The notes below the pieces were generated by a model. That model did not search any database. It had not been told where the DNA came from and saw only the letters and a list, made by a program, of their open reading frames with translations. This document shows positions 42,978 to 52,594 of a DNA stretch of 64,000 bases, one piece after another (the stretch's first letter is position 1; each line of letters starts with the position of its first letter). The stretch comes from Chitinophagaceae bacterium UBA1953. GTDB lineage: Bacteria; Bacteroidota; Bacteroidia; Chitinophagales; Chitinophagaceae. A program made the position numbers and the translations under genes. Where the stretch lies: assembly GCA_002336115.1 (NCBI GenBank), contig DDEN01000032.1, positions 1-64,000 on the forward strand, read 5' to 3'.

Positions 42978-44807
42978 TTAGTTTAACTGATCTGCTTCAA
43001 TAGGTATCGGCATCTTTGATGTTCGTTCTTTATCCATGGCCTTAATTAACTCATCCACACGTTTCGATACTTCATTTTTTTGTTTGTCAAATGGGAGCAG
43101 GTAAAAGCTGTCGCCCAGTTCAGAATCGATGTTATCAAAAACAATATCGAAATGCGTATATAGTGTTTCGTAAAAACGTGTTGTTTTTCCCTGTAAAAGG
43201 ATTGTTTGAATTTCTTCTGTTGATTTGCCACTAAATGGAGAAAACCTGCTCTTTATCTTAATTTTCGTCAGCGTGTCCTGATCATCAGAATATAGAATTT
43301 CCTGAATATCCGAGTCTATTGCGTCTAATATCTGCTGTGGTAATCCTGCATCTTTTGCTTCCTTCCTTTCAGCATACAATTGCTGCAGGGTTTTCATCTT
43401 AAAATCATTCGGAAAGTGATGATATAATTTTATACCCTGATCATTATCAGTATAAATAGCAATCAGCTTTACGGCAAACAACCACATTGCTGAATATTTT
43501 GCAGCAAACGGATGCAATGTATCGTAAGTATCATCCATTGCATAGTCTGCTTCAGTGGCAGTCTTCAATCCTGTTTTTTGCACCATGGTTGTTCCGCCAA
43601 ATACAGCCTTACGTGCTTTTTCTGTCAGCCGGTCAACATATTCATCCTGGAATTTGATGAGCTCAATATCGGGCGATTTATAAGCCAGCAGTTTATCAAG
43701 GTCGGTTACCTGCTCACCCGGTTTCGGGAAAGGTACAAGAATAATATCCTGCCCGGTTGTATGCACTGGCGACATGCCAGTACCGTTACAGATTTTACAG
43801 GTGTGGCCGTTGGGTGTTTTACCTTCCTTACAGGGCAGTGATTTTTCACGATCACCCTCGCAACGCTTGGCATACTGTATCTTTTGCGGAAATGCGTGCA
43901 TGGCCATGCTGATGTCTAACTCGCTGCCTGCTTTCAGTTCCTTTTTGAAAAACGGTACAGCCGAATGAAAGATAGATACACAGGTCCGGCCTTTCGTTAC
44001 AGGATCAGTCTCATACCCCACACGCATGGCGGGCACCTGCTTACTCTTAGGCTGGAAATACTGCACCACAAACACACGCTTCTTACCCTTTGGCTCAATT
44101 ACTTCAAACACTGGATCAGGAATATCTGTAATCCTGTCCTTCTCGTCAACCTCAATAAACACAACAGCATCATTCTCCAGGTACATCGTAAAGCGTGACC
44201 CTTCAATCAGTTTAAACTTATCGCCATCTTTCTGCTTGTAGAGGATCTTTGTTTCCACAATCAGCCAGTCGAGAATACCATTTTTAAAAACATAGTTGAT
44301 TGCTTCGGTTGATGAAAACTCAACAGGATAAGGCTTGGCTTTTTCGATGTTGGAATCAAATGCATCAAATTCAACCGCAATGAATGCATTCGGATCGAGT
44401 CTTACCAAATCAAACCAACGTGCACGCAGATAAGCATCCACACCACTTTCACTTTCACCCTGCCAGAAGTTTTTCATTCGGTCTGTTACTTCGGCCTTTG
44501 CTTTATCCCCATTCGATTCGTAATCGACTGAGGAATAAACACGGTTGGAACGAAGCGGCTTTATAAAAACTTTGGAAAGGTTGTTGGAAACCGATGGCAT
44601 AACCGACTGATACAGGTCTTTGCGCTGCTGAAACATCGCCTCATCTTCACGCTTGGCAAACTTCTTCAGCAATGTATCAATGTTCTCACCGGTAAACAGC
44701 TTTTGATACATTTCAGCAAGTGAAGTCACACGGTTGTAGTCAGGGTGCCTCTTGCTATTGGTGATAGTATCTTTAAGGAGTTCAAGCGCCTTTGCAAGAT
44801 CATTCAT
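42978..44807 (-). CDS. Portal protein
   Basis: A 609-aa protein between the terminase large subunit and the head genes, with the helical portal layout (KDLYQSVMPSVSNNLSKVFI, GLKTATEADYAMDDTYDTLH). The portal forms the dodecameric ring through which DNA is packaged. An unusual insertion at about 315-355 carries four cysteines (RC-x9-C-x10-C-x2-C, including HTCKICNGTG), which looks like a zinc ribbon. The length is at the upper end for this family. Confidence 0.8.
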   Translation of the reverse strand: MNDLAKALELLKDTITNSKRHPDYNRVTSLAEMYQKLFTGENIDTLLKKFAKREDEAMFQQRKDLYQSVMPSVSNNLSKVFIKPLRSNRVYSSVDYESNGDKAKAEVTDRMKNFWQGESESGVDAYLRARWFDLVRLDPNAFIAVEFDAFDSNIEKAKPYPVEFSSTEAINYVFKNGILDWLIVETKILYKQKDGDKFKLIEGSRFTMYLENDAVVFIEVDEKDRITDIPDPVFEVIEPKGKKRVFVVQYFQPKSKQVPAMRVGYETDPVTKGRTCVSIFHSAVPFFKKELKAGSELDISMAMHAFPQKIQYAKRCEGDREKSLPCKEGKTPNGHTCKICNGTGMSPVHTTGQDIILVPFPKPGEQVTDLDKLLAYKSPDIELIKFQDEYVDRLTEKARKAVFGGTTMVQKTGLKTATEADYAMDDTYDTLHPFAAKYSAMWLFAVKLIAIYTDNDQGIKLYHHFPNDFKMKTLQQLYAERKEAKDAGLPQQILDAIDSDIQEILYSDDQDTLTKIKIKSRFSPFSGKSTEEIQTILLQGKTTRFYETLYTHFDIVFDNIDSELGDSFYLLPFDKQKNEVSKRVDELIKAMDKERTSKMPIPIEADQLN

Positions 44808-44863
44808 GGATCATGTTTTATCAAAAGTACAAATTTGATTGTAGTAATACTATTTTAGTAGTA

Positions 44864-46360
44864 TTATTCCATAAAAGATTCAAGTATCTCACAGATACCG
44901 TATTCAATGGCATCACTGGTGTGGCCGTACTTTTCATACACACGACCTGTGACCGGGTCTTTCACTTTTTCCTTCAACTTGCCATTTGGCCCCAGCTTCA
45001 GATACTGGAAGTCCTTAATCGTTTCTTCGCATGCTTCATCAATCATCAACACAACCTTCCTTCCACCGATGAAAAGAATACCTTTCAATATCTTATTCAT
45101 TAAGTTCCGGCGTTTGTTTACGCCCAGGTTACTGCGTGTAGTTCTGTCAGATGATTCATACAAATAGCGATACAGAGCAGTTCGAACAGGATCAAATCTT
45201 GTGTATTCATCACCGAAACCTTCTACTCCACGTGTGCCCATTGCGTCACCATAATAAAACACATCGGTGATCATTCCCTCATGATCCTCCTTGTATCCCT
45301 CCGTAACCGCTTCTGTTGTATTCCTTGGCTGGCCATAGCAATACTCTTTGAATATTCTGATTTGAAACTCATCATCGGTCTCGTTGATCTGGAAACAGAC
45401 CAACGTCATATAAGGGATCAGGTTGAAATCATACGTAAGATGATCTGGAAGTGTTGCAATTCTTGGCACTGATTGTACGTGCACTTTGCGGTCAAAATAA
45501 TCGAAATATTCTCCGCCTGATTTTGCAAACGGATATCCCCAAATGAATTTATCCGCTTCTCCTGAAGTAAGCTGGCTTAACCTGTTTTCGATATAATTTT
45601 TCTGCAGGTTGTGTGCATTCCAGTATGTAGAATAAATGCAGATTGCTTTTTTACCGGTTTCCTTGTAAAAAAAATCCTTTGGGTTAAATATTTTCCGGTT
45701 GATCTCATCCTCGTACAGCTTCAGGTCAAACATATTAACCAGCCATTCAACTACACCCTCGGCAGGTGATGTATTGATTACGCAGGGGTTGAATGGCTGC
45801 CACGTTTTTTCCGGCTGTACCGAATAGTATAAAGTTCCTTCATCATCGTAATATAAGCCAGGCTGCGACAAACGGGCAAGGATTACCTGCTTTACAGCCG
45901 CTTCTTTAGTATCTTTTGTTTCGTCCAGTTCAGCCCAGCCTAACGTTTTACCCTCATGCGCCAGGTAGTTGTCGAGCGATGCCGTGAAGATTACTGCGCC
46001 ATTGCGGAAAGAAACAATGCCGTAGTAGTTATCAAATTCGTGAAATACTGTGAAGTGCTGAGGAGGCTTGCGCCCAATTACATACACACCGTTTGGATTT
46101 CCCTTTCGTGAATACTCAGTGAAGCCAAGTGATCTCTTCCATACCCTGCGAACCTCCACCATTGTCGATTGTGTTAGCTGCATGTATGTATTGGCAGCAA
46201 TCATGCCCACCATGTTCGGAAAGTATTTTACATACAGTCCCGAACGATAACCGATGCCAAACGATTTACCGCCACGCTGACCAGCCATGTTAAGTGTGAG
46301 TGCCTTACGGCTGGTCAGTACTTTCAGTTGAGGGAGAGATAGTATCGGCGTCTGATGCAT
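44864..46360 (-). CDS. Terminase large subunit
   Basis: A 498-aa packaging ATPase/nuclease. Walker A is AGQRGGKSFGIG at about 26-37, Walker B is approximated by WAELDETKD at about 141-149, and the C-terminal nuclease half contains DFNLIPYMTLV near residue 313 and further acidic residues. It drives DNA into the capsid through the portal. It overlaps the small subunit gene by 56 bases, and the ATG at 46358-46360 is the only good start before the ATPase. Confidence 0.88.
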   Translation of the reverse strand: MHQTPILSLPQLKVLTSRKALTLNMAGQRGGKSFGIGYRSGLYVKYFPNMVGMIAANTYMQLTQSTMVEVRRVWKRSLGFTEYSRKGNPNGVYVIGRKPPQHFTVFHEFDNYYGIVSFRNGAVIFTASLDNYLAHEGKTLGWAELDETKDTKEAAVKQVILARLSQPGLYYDDEGTLYYSVQPEKTWQPFNPCVINTSPAEGVVEWLVNMFDLKLYEDEINRKIFNPKDFFYKETGKKAICIYSTYWNAHNLQKNYIENRLSQLTSGEADKFIWGYPFAKSGGEYFDYFDRKVHVQSVPRIATLPDHLTYDFNLIPYMTLVCFQINETDDEFQIRIFKEYCYGQPRNTTEAVTEGYKEDHEGMITDVFYYGDAMGTRGVEGFGDEYTRFDPVRTALYRYLYESSDRTTRSNLGVNKRRNLMNKILKGILFIGGRKVVLMIDEACEETIKDFQYLKLGPNGKLKEKVKDPVTGRVYEKYGHTSDAIEYGICEILESFME

Positions 46361-46832
46361 TTACTACGGATATGATGAGTTTATTTTCTGAAACCTTTAA
46401 CGGATCATGAGGTACAAGCGGTTCTCCATCTTTACCAGTGAATTCCTGCCTTTCAATGTACCCACGGTGCTTCCCTTTCGTTTTTAAATAAAATATAATG
46501 GCAGTTGTATCAGGTGCTAATTGCTTGAATGCTTTTTGCGTAATAACTTCGCCTTGGTATTGAAAGAATTTGTCATCAGGCAGTTTAACCCCATTAATCA
46601 ATTCATACAATTTGCTTTCAGCGAAATCAACACTTCCTTCTTCAATTTCCTCGCATTTCTTACGAAATAATTCATCATCCTCTCTCCACGAGTAGTAAGT
46701 GCCCCGGTCAATCCGCGCCTTCAAACAGGCAGTAGAAATAACTGCTAATGCGTTTTTATAGCAACGCAGAAATCTGGCTTTTCTGGTCTCTCTTTTTTTG
46801 ATTGTTGATTTTGATGATTTTCGCACAACCAA
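46305..46832 (-). CDS. Terminase small subunit
   Basis: A 175-aa DNA-recognition subunit. The N-terminal helix-turn-helix region is NALAVISTACLKARIDRGTYY followed by SWREDDELFRKKCEEIEEG, and the conserved block KAFKQLAPDTTAIIFYLKTK is typical of TerS. The C-terminus, acidic and Ser/Thr-rich, probably contacts the large subunit. Packaging genes are transcribed leftward before the portal. Confidence 0.85.
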   Translation of the reverse strand: MVVRKSSKSTIKKRETRKARFLRCYKNALAVISTACLKARIDRGTYYSWREDDELFRKKCEEIEEGSVDFAESKLYELINGVKLPDDKFFQYQGEVITQKAFKQLAPDTTAIIFYLKTKGKHRGYIERQEFTGKDGEPLVPHDPLKVSENKLIISVVNASDADTISPSTESTDQP

Positions 46833-46875
46833 AATTACAACTTAAATAGTAAGATTACACCCTAAGTAGTTTTAA

Positions 46876-47226
46876 TCATCTGGCAGTCCATTTCAGTTTT
46901 GCCAGAATCATGTCAATAACATCGGTTGAATGCATGGAAAGAAAGTTCTCAGGTTGTTTTACTTTGAACGTATCAAGAATATTGATGACTTCATTCTGTA
47001 GTTCTGGTGCTGTAAAGTGCGGATGCAGTATGCGGATAGCTGTTTTGGAAATTTCTTCCGCTAACTCTTCTTTTGATGATTGCCAGTTAATAATCTCACC
47101 TGAAATGTCATTGATGAAATTCCAAAGCTCCGCCTTTGCTTGAATTCGAAGCTGCAACAGTTCGTTATCGTCTTTTCGGTTTTCGTCTGTCCCAATTGCA
47201 AATACCGGCATGCGGTAAAAATACAA
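46876..47226 (-). CDS. Phage protein of unknown function (116 aa)
   Basis: A helical 116-aa protein (LQLRIQAKAELWNFINDISG, EELAEEISKTAIRIL) located between a zinc-binding small protein and the terminase small subunit. The start could also be the second Met (MPVFAIGTDENRKDD), five codons later. Possibly a packaging regulator, by position only. Confidence 0.5.
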   Translation of the reverse strand: MYFYRMPVFAIGTDENRKDDNELLQLRIQAKAELWNFINDISGEIINWQSSKEELAEEISKTAIRILHPHFTAPELQNEVINILDTFKVKQPENFLSMHSTDVIDMILAKLKWTAR

Positions 47227-47245
47227 ATAAGAATTGCCTTTCCAA

Positions 47246-47557
47246 TCACTTTAAATCTATTTTTCGGTACATACCCGGACCCGTACTTTCTGTCTTTTCA
47301 AGCATTGATTCGTAATCATCGTCATTGAACATATCTCCGTAAACAGGCAAACAAGCCGCTTTCATTTCTTCAATATTTTTAGGAATAAACCATTCGTAAG
47401 TAGGCTGTTGCGATTGATTTACCTGATACATACAGCTTGTTGCTGTTTTTTTACACTCGGGGCATGTGATAAACATTGGTGTAACTGTTCTTGGCTCTGT
47501 GTCCCTTGTCACGGTTGTATGCCCTGATGGGCAATGATATTCGTTAATTTTGCTCAT
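47246..47557 (-). CDS. Small zinc-ribbon-like phage protein (103 aa)
   Basis: A Cys/His pattern HCPSGHTTVT...FITCPECKKTATSC suggests a zinc ribbon (C-x3-H, C-x2-C) at residues 8-45. The rest is helical. Located between the SNF2 helicase and the terminase block. It may act as a DNA-binding accessory; function unknown. Confidence 0.6.
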   Translation of the reverse strand: MSKINEYHCPSGHTTVTRDTEPRTVTPMFITCPECKKTATSCMYQVNQSQQPTYEWFIPKNIEEMKAACLPVYGDMFNDDDYESMLEKTESTGPGMYRKIDLK

Positions 47558-47568
47558 GCGTATCGCTT

Positions 47569-48981
47569 TTAATTTTTATATTTTTCAATCCTTGCCTTCA
47601 CCGCACTCAATAATGCATTCTGCCCGTTGGCCTTGTTCACCAATGCCTTTAGCACATCCTCATCCATTGTTCCTATTGCTTTCAGCCGGTGATTGATCAC
47701 AGGACGTGTTTGCCCCGGACGGTGCAGCCGTTTATTGGTTTGCTGGTCCAGCTCAAGGTCCCATGTGTTCGAAAACCAAACCGAAATTGAACCTCCTTCC
47801 TGTAAGTTCAACCCATGCCCTCCGCTCATAGGATGTAATACTCCAAACTGGATCTCCCCCCGGTTCCATGCTTCAAAATCCTTCGGTGTTTTAAGCAACT
47901 GTGGGTGGTAATGTTTCAGATACTTTTGCAACCGTTCAAGGTCATGCTTATACCAGTAGAATGCAAGAACCGACTGCCCGTTAGATTCTTCCAGTATATC
48001 CTCCATTGCTTCGAGTTTTGAACGATGCATCTCATGCCAGATATTTTTTTCCTTATCAGTATAAACAGCGCCGTTGGCAAACTGCAAAAGTTTGTTTGAT
48101 AACGCCGCGGTGTTTACGGCCGTAAGTACAGCATCTTTCAAAGCAAGTACCTGATCACGCTCAAACTCCAGGTATTGCTTCATCACCTGCGGATCAAGTG
48201 ACACAGGAACTTCGATATTCATAAACGGCGGCAGCTCAATGTAGTCCTCTGCTTTCATCGAATAACAGATATCACTTATCTTTTCATAGATTTCCTGCTG
48301 TGCGAAATCTTCACCCAGCAAATCGCCCAATCCACGCTCATAGCCTCGTCTGCCTTTCAACTCATAGCTCACCACTTTCTCGCCCATCTTGGCAGATGGC
48401 GTGAAATATTTCTGCCGGTATTTTGCAAACGATTCTCCCAATCGTTTGCCCCGGTCAAGAATGTAGATCTGCGGCCATAACTGTAGCAATCCATTGGGCG
48501 TGGGTGTTCCCGTAAGTATTACGGCACGTTTTACCAAGGGGAGAATAGTGCGAAGCGCTTTAAACCTTCCTGATTTTACATTTTTGAAACTGCTCGATTC
48601 GTCAATCACAATCATGTCATAAGGCCACGCAGTTCCAAACTGGCTGATGAGCCAGGCAATGTTGTCACGACTGACCAGCCAGATATGCGCCTTTTCCCTG
48701 ATGGCTCCTTTACGCTGCTTCTCCGATCCGTGAATCATGGAAAACACCAGGTGGTTAAACTCGTCCCATTTGGTTGCTTCCTGCCGCCATACATTTTCCA
48801 CCACTTTTTTTGGGGCCACCACCAAAACTTTCCTTACTGCTCCTGTTTTAAAAAGTTCCACAACTGCTGCAAGTGTTGCTGCGGTTTTACCAAGCCCCAT
48901 GTCCAAAAGCGGACCACCCCATTGATTGTTCACAATAAAATCTGTTGTAAACTGCTGATATTTTCTCGGTACGTATTTCAT
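47569..48981 (-). CDS. SNF2-type DEAD-like helicase (phage)
   Basis: A 470-aa superfamily 2 ATPase: Walker A DMGLGKTAATLA (motif I), VIDESSSFKN (motif II), LTGTPTPN (motif III), motifs V-VI as SGGHGLNLQEGG and QQTNKRLHRPGQTRPV. This matches the phage SNF2 group that accompanies VRR-NUC and VapE genes in phage replication modules. It probably remodels replication or recombination intermediates. It overlaps the 71-aa gene by four bases. Confidence 0.9.
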   Translation of the reverse strand: MKYVPRKYQQFTTDFIVNNQWGGPLLDMGLGKTAATLAAVVELFKTGAVRKVLVVAPKKVVENVWRQEATKWDEFNHLVFSMIHGSEKQRKGAIREKAHIWLVSRDNIAWLISQFGTAWPYDMIVIDESSSFKNVKSGRFKALRTILPLVKRAVILTGTPTPNGLLQLWPQIYILDRGKRLGESFAKYRQKYFTPSAKMGEKVVSYELKGRRGYERGLGDLLGEDFAQQEIYEKISDICYSMKAEDYIELPPFMNIEVPVSLDPQVMKQYLEFERDQVLALKDAVLTAVNTAALSNKLLQFANGAVYTDKEKNIWHEMHRSKLEAMEDILEESNGQSVLAFYWYKHDLERLQKYLKHYHPQLLKTPKDFEAWNRGEIQFGVLHPMSGGHGLNLQEGGSISVWFSNTWDLELDQQTNKRLHRPGQTRPVINHRLKAIGTMDEDVLKALVNKANGQNALLSAVKARIEKYKN

Positions 48982-49193
48982 CCTATCCGTTTTAAAAATT
49001 CTTTGCCTGCTTCCACCATTTCAGGATCAAAGCCAATCCCAATATGTTTTAATCCATGCTCACTTGCCGCCAGCTTAATTTCAATCTGCTGTTTCAAGCT
49101 TAGTTTTTGTTCATCAGTCGCTTCGTTGTACAGTTCCATCGCCTCATCCACAATGGCTTTAATTTTTTCAGCATTAATTTGTGCCATTAGCAA
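48978..49193 (-). CDS. Small phage protein (71 aa)
   Basis: A helical 71-aa protein (AKIKAIVDEAMELYNEAT-like, EQKLSLKQQIEIKLAASE) overlapping VRR-NUC by 20 bases upstream and the SNF2 gene by four bases downstream. Function unknown; may be an accessory for either neighbour. Confidence 0.55.
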   Translation of the reverse strand: MLMAQINAEKIKAIVDEAMELYNEATDEQKLSLKQQIEIKLAASEHGLKHIGIGFDPEMVEAGKEFLKRIG

Positions 49194-49464
49194 TTTCGTT
49201 TATGCAGTTATTCAATTTTTCGTCGTTATCAACTACGAATATTTTAAAGCCAAGACTTTGCAGCTCACCCAGCACATGCGCCTGCCTGGGACTTGGCTTC
49301 TTGCCATCTGATTTCAATTCAACAAACCATGCCTTTCCTCCCGGCATCAGTACAATTCGATCCGGCATTCCTGTGTAAAAAGGGGAATAGAATTTAAGGG
49401 CTACCCCACCCAGGTTTTTTACCCGGTTTCTTAATTTTTCTTCCAGATATTTCTCGTTTGCCAT
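49174..49464 (-). CDS. VRR-NUC domain nuclease
   Basis: A 96-aa stand-alone VRR-NUC (PD-(D/E)XK superfamily). The catalytic residues appear in GMPDRIVLM and FVELKSDG. This small enzyme is a structure-specific nuclease in phages, probably a Holliday-junction resolvase, paired with the SNF2 helicase. Length and context match the usual phage version. Confidence 0.9.
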   Translation of the reverse strand: MANEKYLEEKLRNRVKNLGGVALKFYSPFYTGMPDRIVLMPGGKAWFVELKSDGKKPSPRQAHVLGELQSLGFKIFVVDNDEKLNNCINEIANGTN

Positions 49465-49677
49465 CGTTCAATTTGTTTTTAAGTTGTAACACTGTAACAG
49501 TAATTCCTTACGTGTGCGTGCGATCAGGCGTTAGGCGTGCGTTTTTTATTTATTTCTCCCTAATTAATACTTTTTATCTTTAAGGGTTATTTACTGTTAC
49601 ACTGTTACAGTGTTAAATAAGTAATTATATTTCAATCTATTGCGTGTAACAGTAGGCTGTTTTACTGTTACAAAATT
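49465..49677. other. Intergenic iteron-like region, candidate phage replication origin
   Basis: 213 bases without a gene between vapE and VRR-NUC. It contains the 9-mer ACTGTTACA (either strand) at 49493-49501, 49593-49601, 49601-49609, 49645-49653 and 49664-49672, with two more copies at 49685-49693 and 49706-49714 inside the vapE end. A GC-rich stretch with repeated GCGTGCG (49516, 49535) is followed by an AT-rich stretch (about 49541-49592). Iterons plus an AT-rich segment next to a primase/helicase gene are characteristic of an origin. Confidence 0.55.
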
Positions 49678-49714
49678 TTACGGCACTGTTACAAAGTCTT
49701 TGCCGACTGTTACA
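49485..49714. repeat. Iteron cluster, seven exact copies of ACTGTTACA
   Basis: Three of the copies (49664, 49685, 49706) are spaced exactly 21 bases apart, two helical turns. Further near-matches lie at 49485-49493 and 49718-49726. Both orientations occur. A 9-mer is expected far less than once by chance in this length. Confidence 0.7.
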
Positions 49715-52146
49715 GGCACTGTTGCATCATTTTTATCCATCCTTTCGTACATTCTCTGGACCCCGTATTTCGCAGTTCTTACTGTCTTATCAATAGCCCT
49801 CCACCCCTTCATTGCTTGCATAATCTGGTGTATAGGTTTAGTGTTAACAGTGGTCATATCCTTCGATGTTCCGCCCAAAAGTTCACACCATATTTCCGCA
49901 ACGCACACCTGCGTTCTGGGTTCCGTTCCTTCGGGTGCCAGCGGGTCATCATCCTGCAGCCATGCCCTTCGTTCGTACATACCCATTTCACTCCACCCAA
50001 CCGGTAACAACCTGTCGAGGTATTGCTCAATGGCTCCAATCCTGTCGTCCTGTTCCGTATGCAGTCTTTGTATGCTTCTTGCTTCTTCTTCCATCTGCTT
50101 ATCCAGGTACAGCGTTTCACCACCCTTGTACAGCTCAACAGCTTCCGCCCATATCTGGTCAATTTCCTGTTTACTTAAATCGGTAAATACATCCTTCAAT
50201 GGCGCCTGTTGCTCAATCTCAGCAGGCCAAAACCTGCGGTGGCCGTTTGCTTCCTTTAAAAAAGGCTTAATGTTGGTTGAGGCTACAAAGATGTTCTGGC
50301 GCAGAAATGTACTCAGGTTGCGCCCATAGGATACCCTGTACGTATCTTCCCGTTTACTGATGAAACTTTTAACCGCCTCTGCTTCTGCTTTGCGAAGCCC
50401 AACCAGCTCCCCCACCTCAACAATCCATGCCCCGGTTAACTGTTCGTAAGCCTTGTTACTCTGCCCGTGAAGCATGGAAAAATTAAAGCTGTCACTGAAC
50501 CACTGCTGTCCTAATTGCGCAAACAGGGTGCTTTTTCCCTTGCCCTCTTCGCCCACCAGTGTAAGCACATAGTCAAACTTGCAGCCGGGATTCATAACCC
50601 TTGCCACTGCAGCCGTAAGGGTTTTGCGTGTAATTGCACGTATGTACGGCGTGTCGTTGGTGCCGAGGTATTCAATGAGTAAAGTATCAATCCGTTCGGT
50701 GCCATCCCATTGAACGCTGTTGAGATAATCCCGTACAGGATGGAAGGCATTGGCAGCAATATGCGTATCCAGTACTTCTTTGGTATTGGCACGGTTTAAA
50801 ATACCGTAAATGCTGCTGAGATAAATAACCAGGTTCTGTTCATCTTCATCCTTCAGATAACGACTGTCGTGTCTTATTTTTCTCCAGGGTAGATTTTTCA
50901 GCACCACTTTGCGGCATTTGAATTCATCAAAAGCAAAACAACCTTTCAGCCGGGGATCTTTTTCAAGGATCAGTTTGATGTTACTGTGCGAACTCAACAG
51001 ATCGCCCTTGCCATCCACTTCCAGTTCACTGATCCATTCCTTGTTTTCGGCCTCTTCTTCATCAGGTACGAAATAAAAGTCCTTCTTCGCTTCTTCCAGC
51101 CGTTCTGCCGCCAGTTGCTTTTTAACGGCGTTATCCTTTGTTGCAAGTTCAACCATGGCTGTGTAAGAAGGCAGCCTGTTATTGGGGCAATCGGGCGCCG
51201 CATCTTCATCTTTCAGCCCGTATTTATGCAGGCGCACAAGATCAAAGGCGTTGCACAGTTTACCGCCAACCGGGTCGGTTCCATGATGCGAATAAGCGTA
51301 TTTATCGTCGTACACAATCAAACCGGCTGCAGTGCTGCCTTCTTTGTACGTGTAACGGTTTTCCATATCGCATGGCTCGTACACATCACTGAGATAAAAC
51401 TCAATGGCTTCATGAATACTGTGTGTACGGCAAAATGCACCCACAATACCCATTTTCTCCAATGGATCGCCTTGCTTTTTAATGTTGCGCTGGATGATGT
51501 GTTCGGCTTTTGAGCTCACGGGCCATTCGCTGCTGTCTTTCCAGTCGTGGTAAGCAGCAAGCATCTTGTCTGCACACAGGAAAGCGCCGTCCTGGTATTC
51601 GAATACAAATTCCGCATCTTTAGCTGTAGAGGGCCAGTACATCAACCGCTCAGGTTGGAACGTAGTTGGGTCGAATAACTCTATATCAATAATGCCAGCA
51701 ATCTTCCGGGCGATAGCTTCATACTCGTCGCTTAGCACAGTACGGTCCAGCGGCATAATTAACCGCAATCTTGGTGATTCAGGACTGTGTTTATGTGTGG
51801 AGTAAATAACAGCAGCATTGGTAAATGCCAGTGTAAAATCATCCCAGAAACCTTCACGGGCAAAATCAATATCAAGGGTAATCAGTTGCCGGTGTGTAAC
51901 AGAGCCGGATTTTCTGCGGCCTCCTGCCAGATAGCCGCCAACAAAACCGCCAATATCCTTTATCTCATCCTGCCTTACTTTCTTTGAGCTGATGTACTCA
52001 TTAAACGTTTCGGCAGTGCGGTGTGTAGTGCTTACCTTTTCAACAAATTTTGACCATTGCCATTCCCTGTTTTTCCAGTTCAATTCTCTCCGGCTTTTGC
52101 CCACTGCCAGGTCGAGCTTTCCATCGTATTGTAAATTCATTCCCAT
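49678..52146 (-). CDS. VapE/VirE-type primase-helicase
   Basis: An 822-aa replication protein. The N-terminal 200 residues resemble a primase-polymerase (AEP-like) domain: LITLDIDFA acidic pair, YSTHKHSPESPRLRLIMPLDR. A middle linker with Cys/His residues precedes a superfamily III-like ATPase with Walker A GEEGKGKSTLFA, then AWIVEVGELVGLRK (Walker B-like) and DTYRVSYGRN. Such proteins prime and unwind DNA for phage or island replication. The iteron cluster lies at its 3' end. Confidence 0.85.
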   Translation of the reverse strand: MGMNLQYDGKLDLAVGKSRRELNWKNREWQWSKFVEKVSTTHRTAETFNEYISSKKVRQDEIKDIGGFVGGYLAGGRRKSGSVTHRQLITLDIDFAREGFWDDFTLAFTNAAVIYSTHKHSPESPRLRLIMPLDRTVLSDEYEAIARKIAGIIDIELFDPTTFQPERLMYWPSTAKDAEFVFEYQDGAFLCADKMLAAYHDWKDSSEWPVSSKAEHIIQRNIKKQGDPLEKMGIVGAFCRTHSIHEAIEFYLSDVYEPCDMENRYTYKEGSTAAGLIVYDDKYAYSHHGTDPVGGKLCNAFDLVRLHKYGLKDEDAAPDCPNNRLPSYTAMVELATKDNAVKKQLAAERLEEAKKDFYFVPDEEEAENKEWISELEVDGKGDLLSSHSNIKLILEKDPRLKGCFAFDEFKCRKVVLKNLPWRKIRHDSRYLKDEDEQNLVIYLSSIYGILNRANTKEVLDTHIAANAFHPVRDYLNSVQWDGTERIDTLLIEYLGTNDTPYIRAITRKTLTAAVARVMNPGCKFDYVLTLVGEEGKGKSTLFAQLGQQWFSDSFNFSMLHGQSNKAYEQLTGAWIVEVGELVGLRKAEAEAVKSFISKREDTYRVSYGRNLSTFLRQNIFVASTNIKPFLKEANGHRRFWPAEIEQQAPLKDVFTDLSKQEIDQIWAEAVELYKGGETLYLDKQMEEEARSIQRLHTEQDDRIGAIEQYLDRLLPVGWSEMGMYERRAWLQDDDPLAPEGTEPRTQVCVAEIWCELLGGTSKDMTTVNTKPIHQIMQAMKGWRAIDKTVRTAKYGVQRMYERMDKNDATVPVTVGKDFVTVP

Positions 52147-52173
52147 TTATGTAAGTAGTTTTTGCTTGCGGTA

Positions 52174-52578
52174 TCAAAATAGAATATTGCTTACCTGGTC
52201 TATGTAAAACGGATAGATCTCCGTTTCTAAAAACTGCCTCAGTTTATCAGCTAAAGATGCCGAGCTCACCCTTACCTGCAGTATATCTGGATTTCTTTCG
52301 GTGACGTAGCAGAAAATGTCGTCGCTGTCAAGTTTTGCGAGTACATCCTCTGCATCTGCATCACTTAAATCAATGGTTTCATTTTCGAGCTCTTCGCTGA
52401 TGCTTTCAACGGTTGCATTCAGCTCGGTTTTCAGCCCGTCAAGATCAATATCTTCGACCAGTGCTATCTTTCCAATGTAGTCATCAATTAAAGCTGTGAT
52501 TTCGGTCTTTGCCTGCTCAATTGCTTCCCTTGCTTTTGTAAGCGTTAAATCGGGGATCGGGGTTTTATCTTTTGCCAT
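52174..52578 (-). CDS. Acidic coiled-coil phage protein (134 aa)
   Basis: A 134-aa strongly acidic helical protein (KAREAIEQAKTEITALI, LSDADAEDVLAKLDSDD) located immediately upstream of vapE with 27 bases between. It may be a replication accessory or DNA mimic; the composition is suggestive but no family is recognised. Confidence 0.5.
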   Translation of the reverse strand: MAKDKTPIPDLTLTKAREAIEQAKTEITALIDDYIGKIALVEDIDLDGLKTELNATVESISEELENETIDLSDADAEDVLAKLDSDDIFCYVTERNPDILQVRVSSASLADKLRQFLETEIYPFYIDQVSNILF

Positions 52579-52594
52579 GTTGGTGATGTTTTAA

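Noticed and set aside
49640..50329. 229-codon plus-strand frame over the vapE 3' end
   Set aside because: It lies antisense to the helicase gene with conserved motifs, is cysteine/serine rich without recognisable pattern, and is probably a shadow frame.
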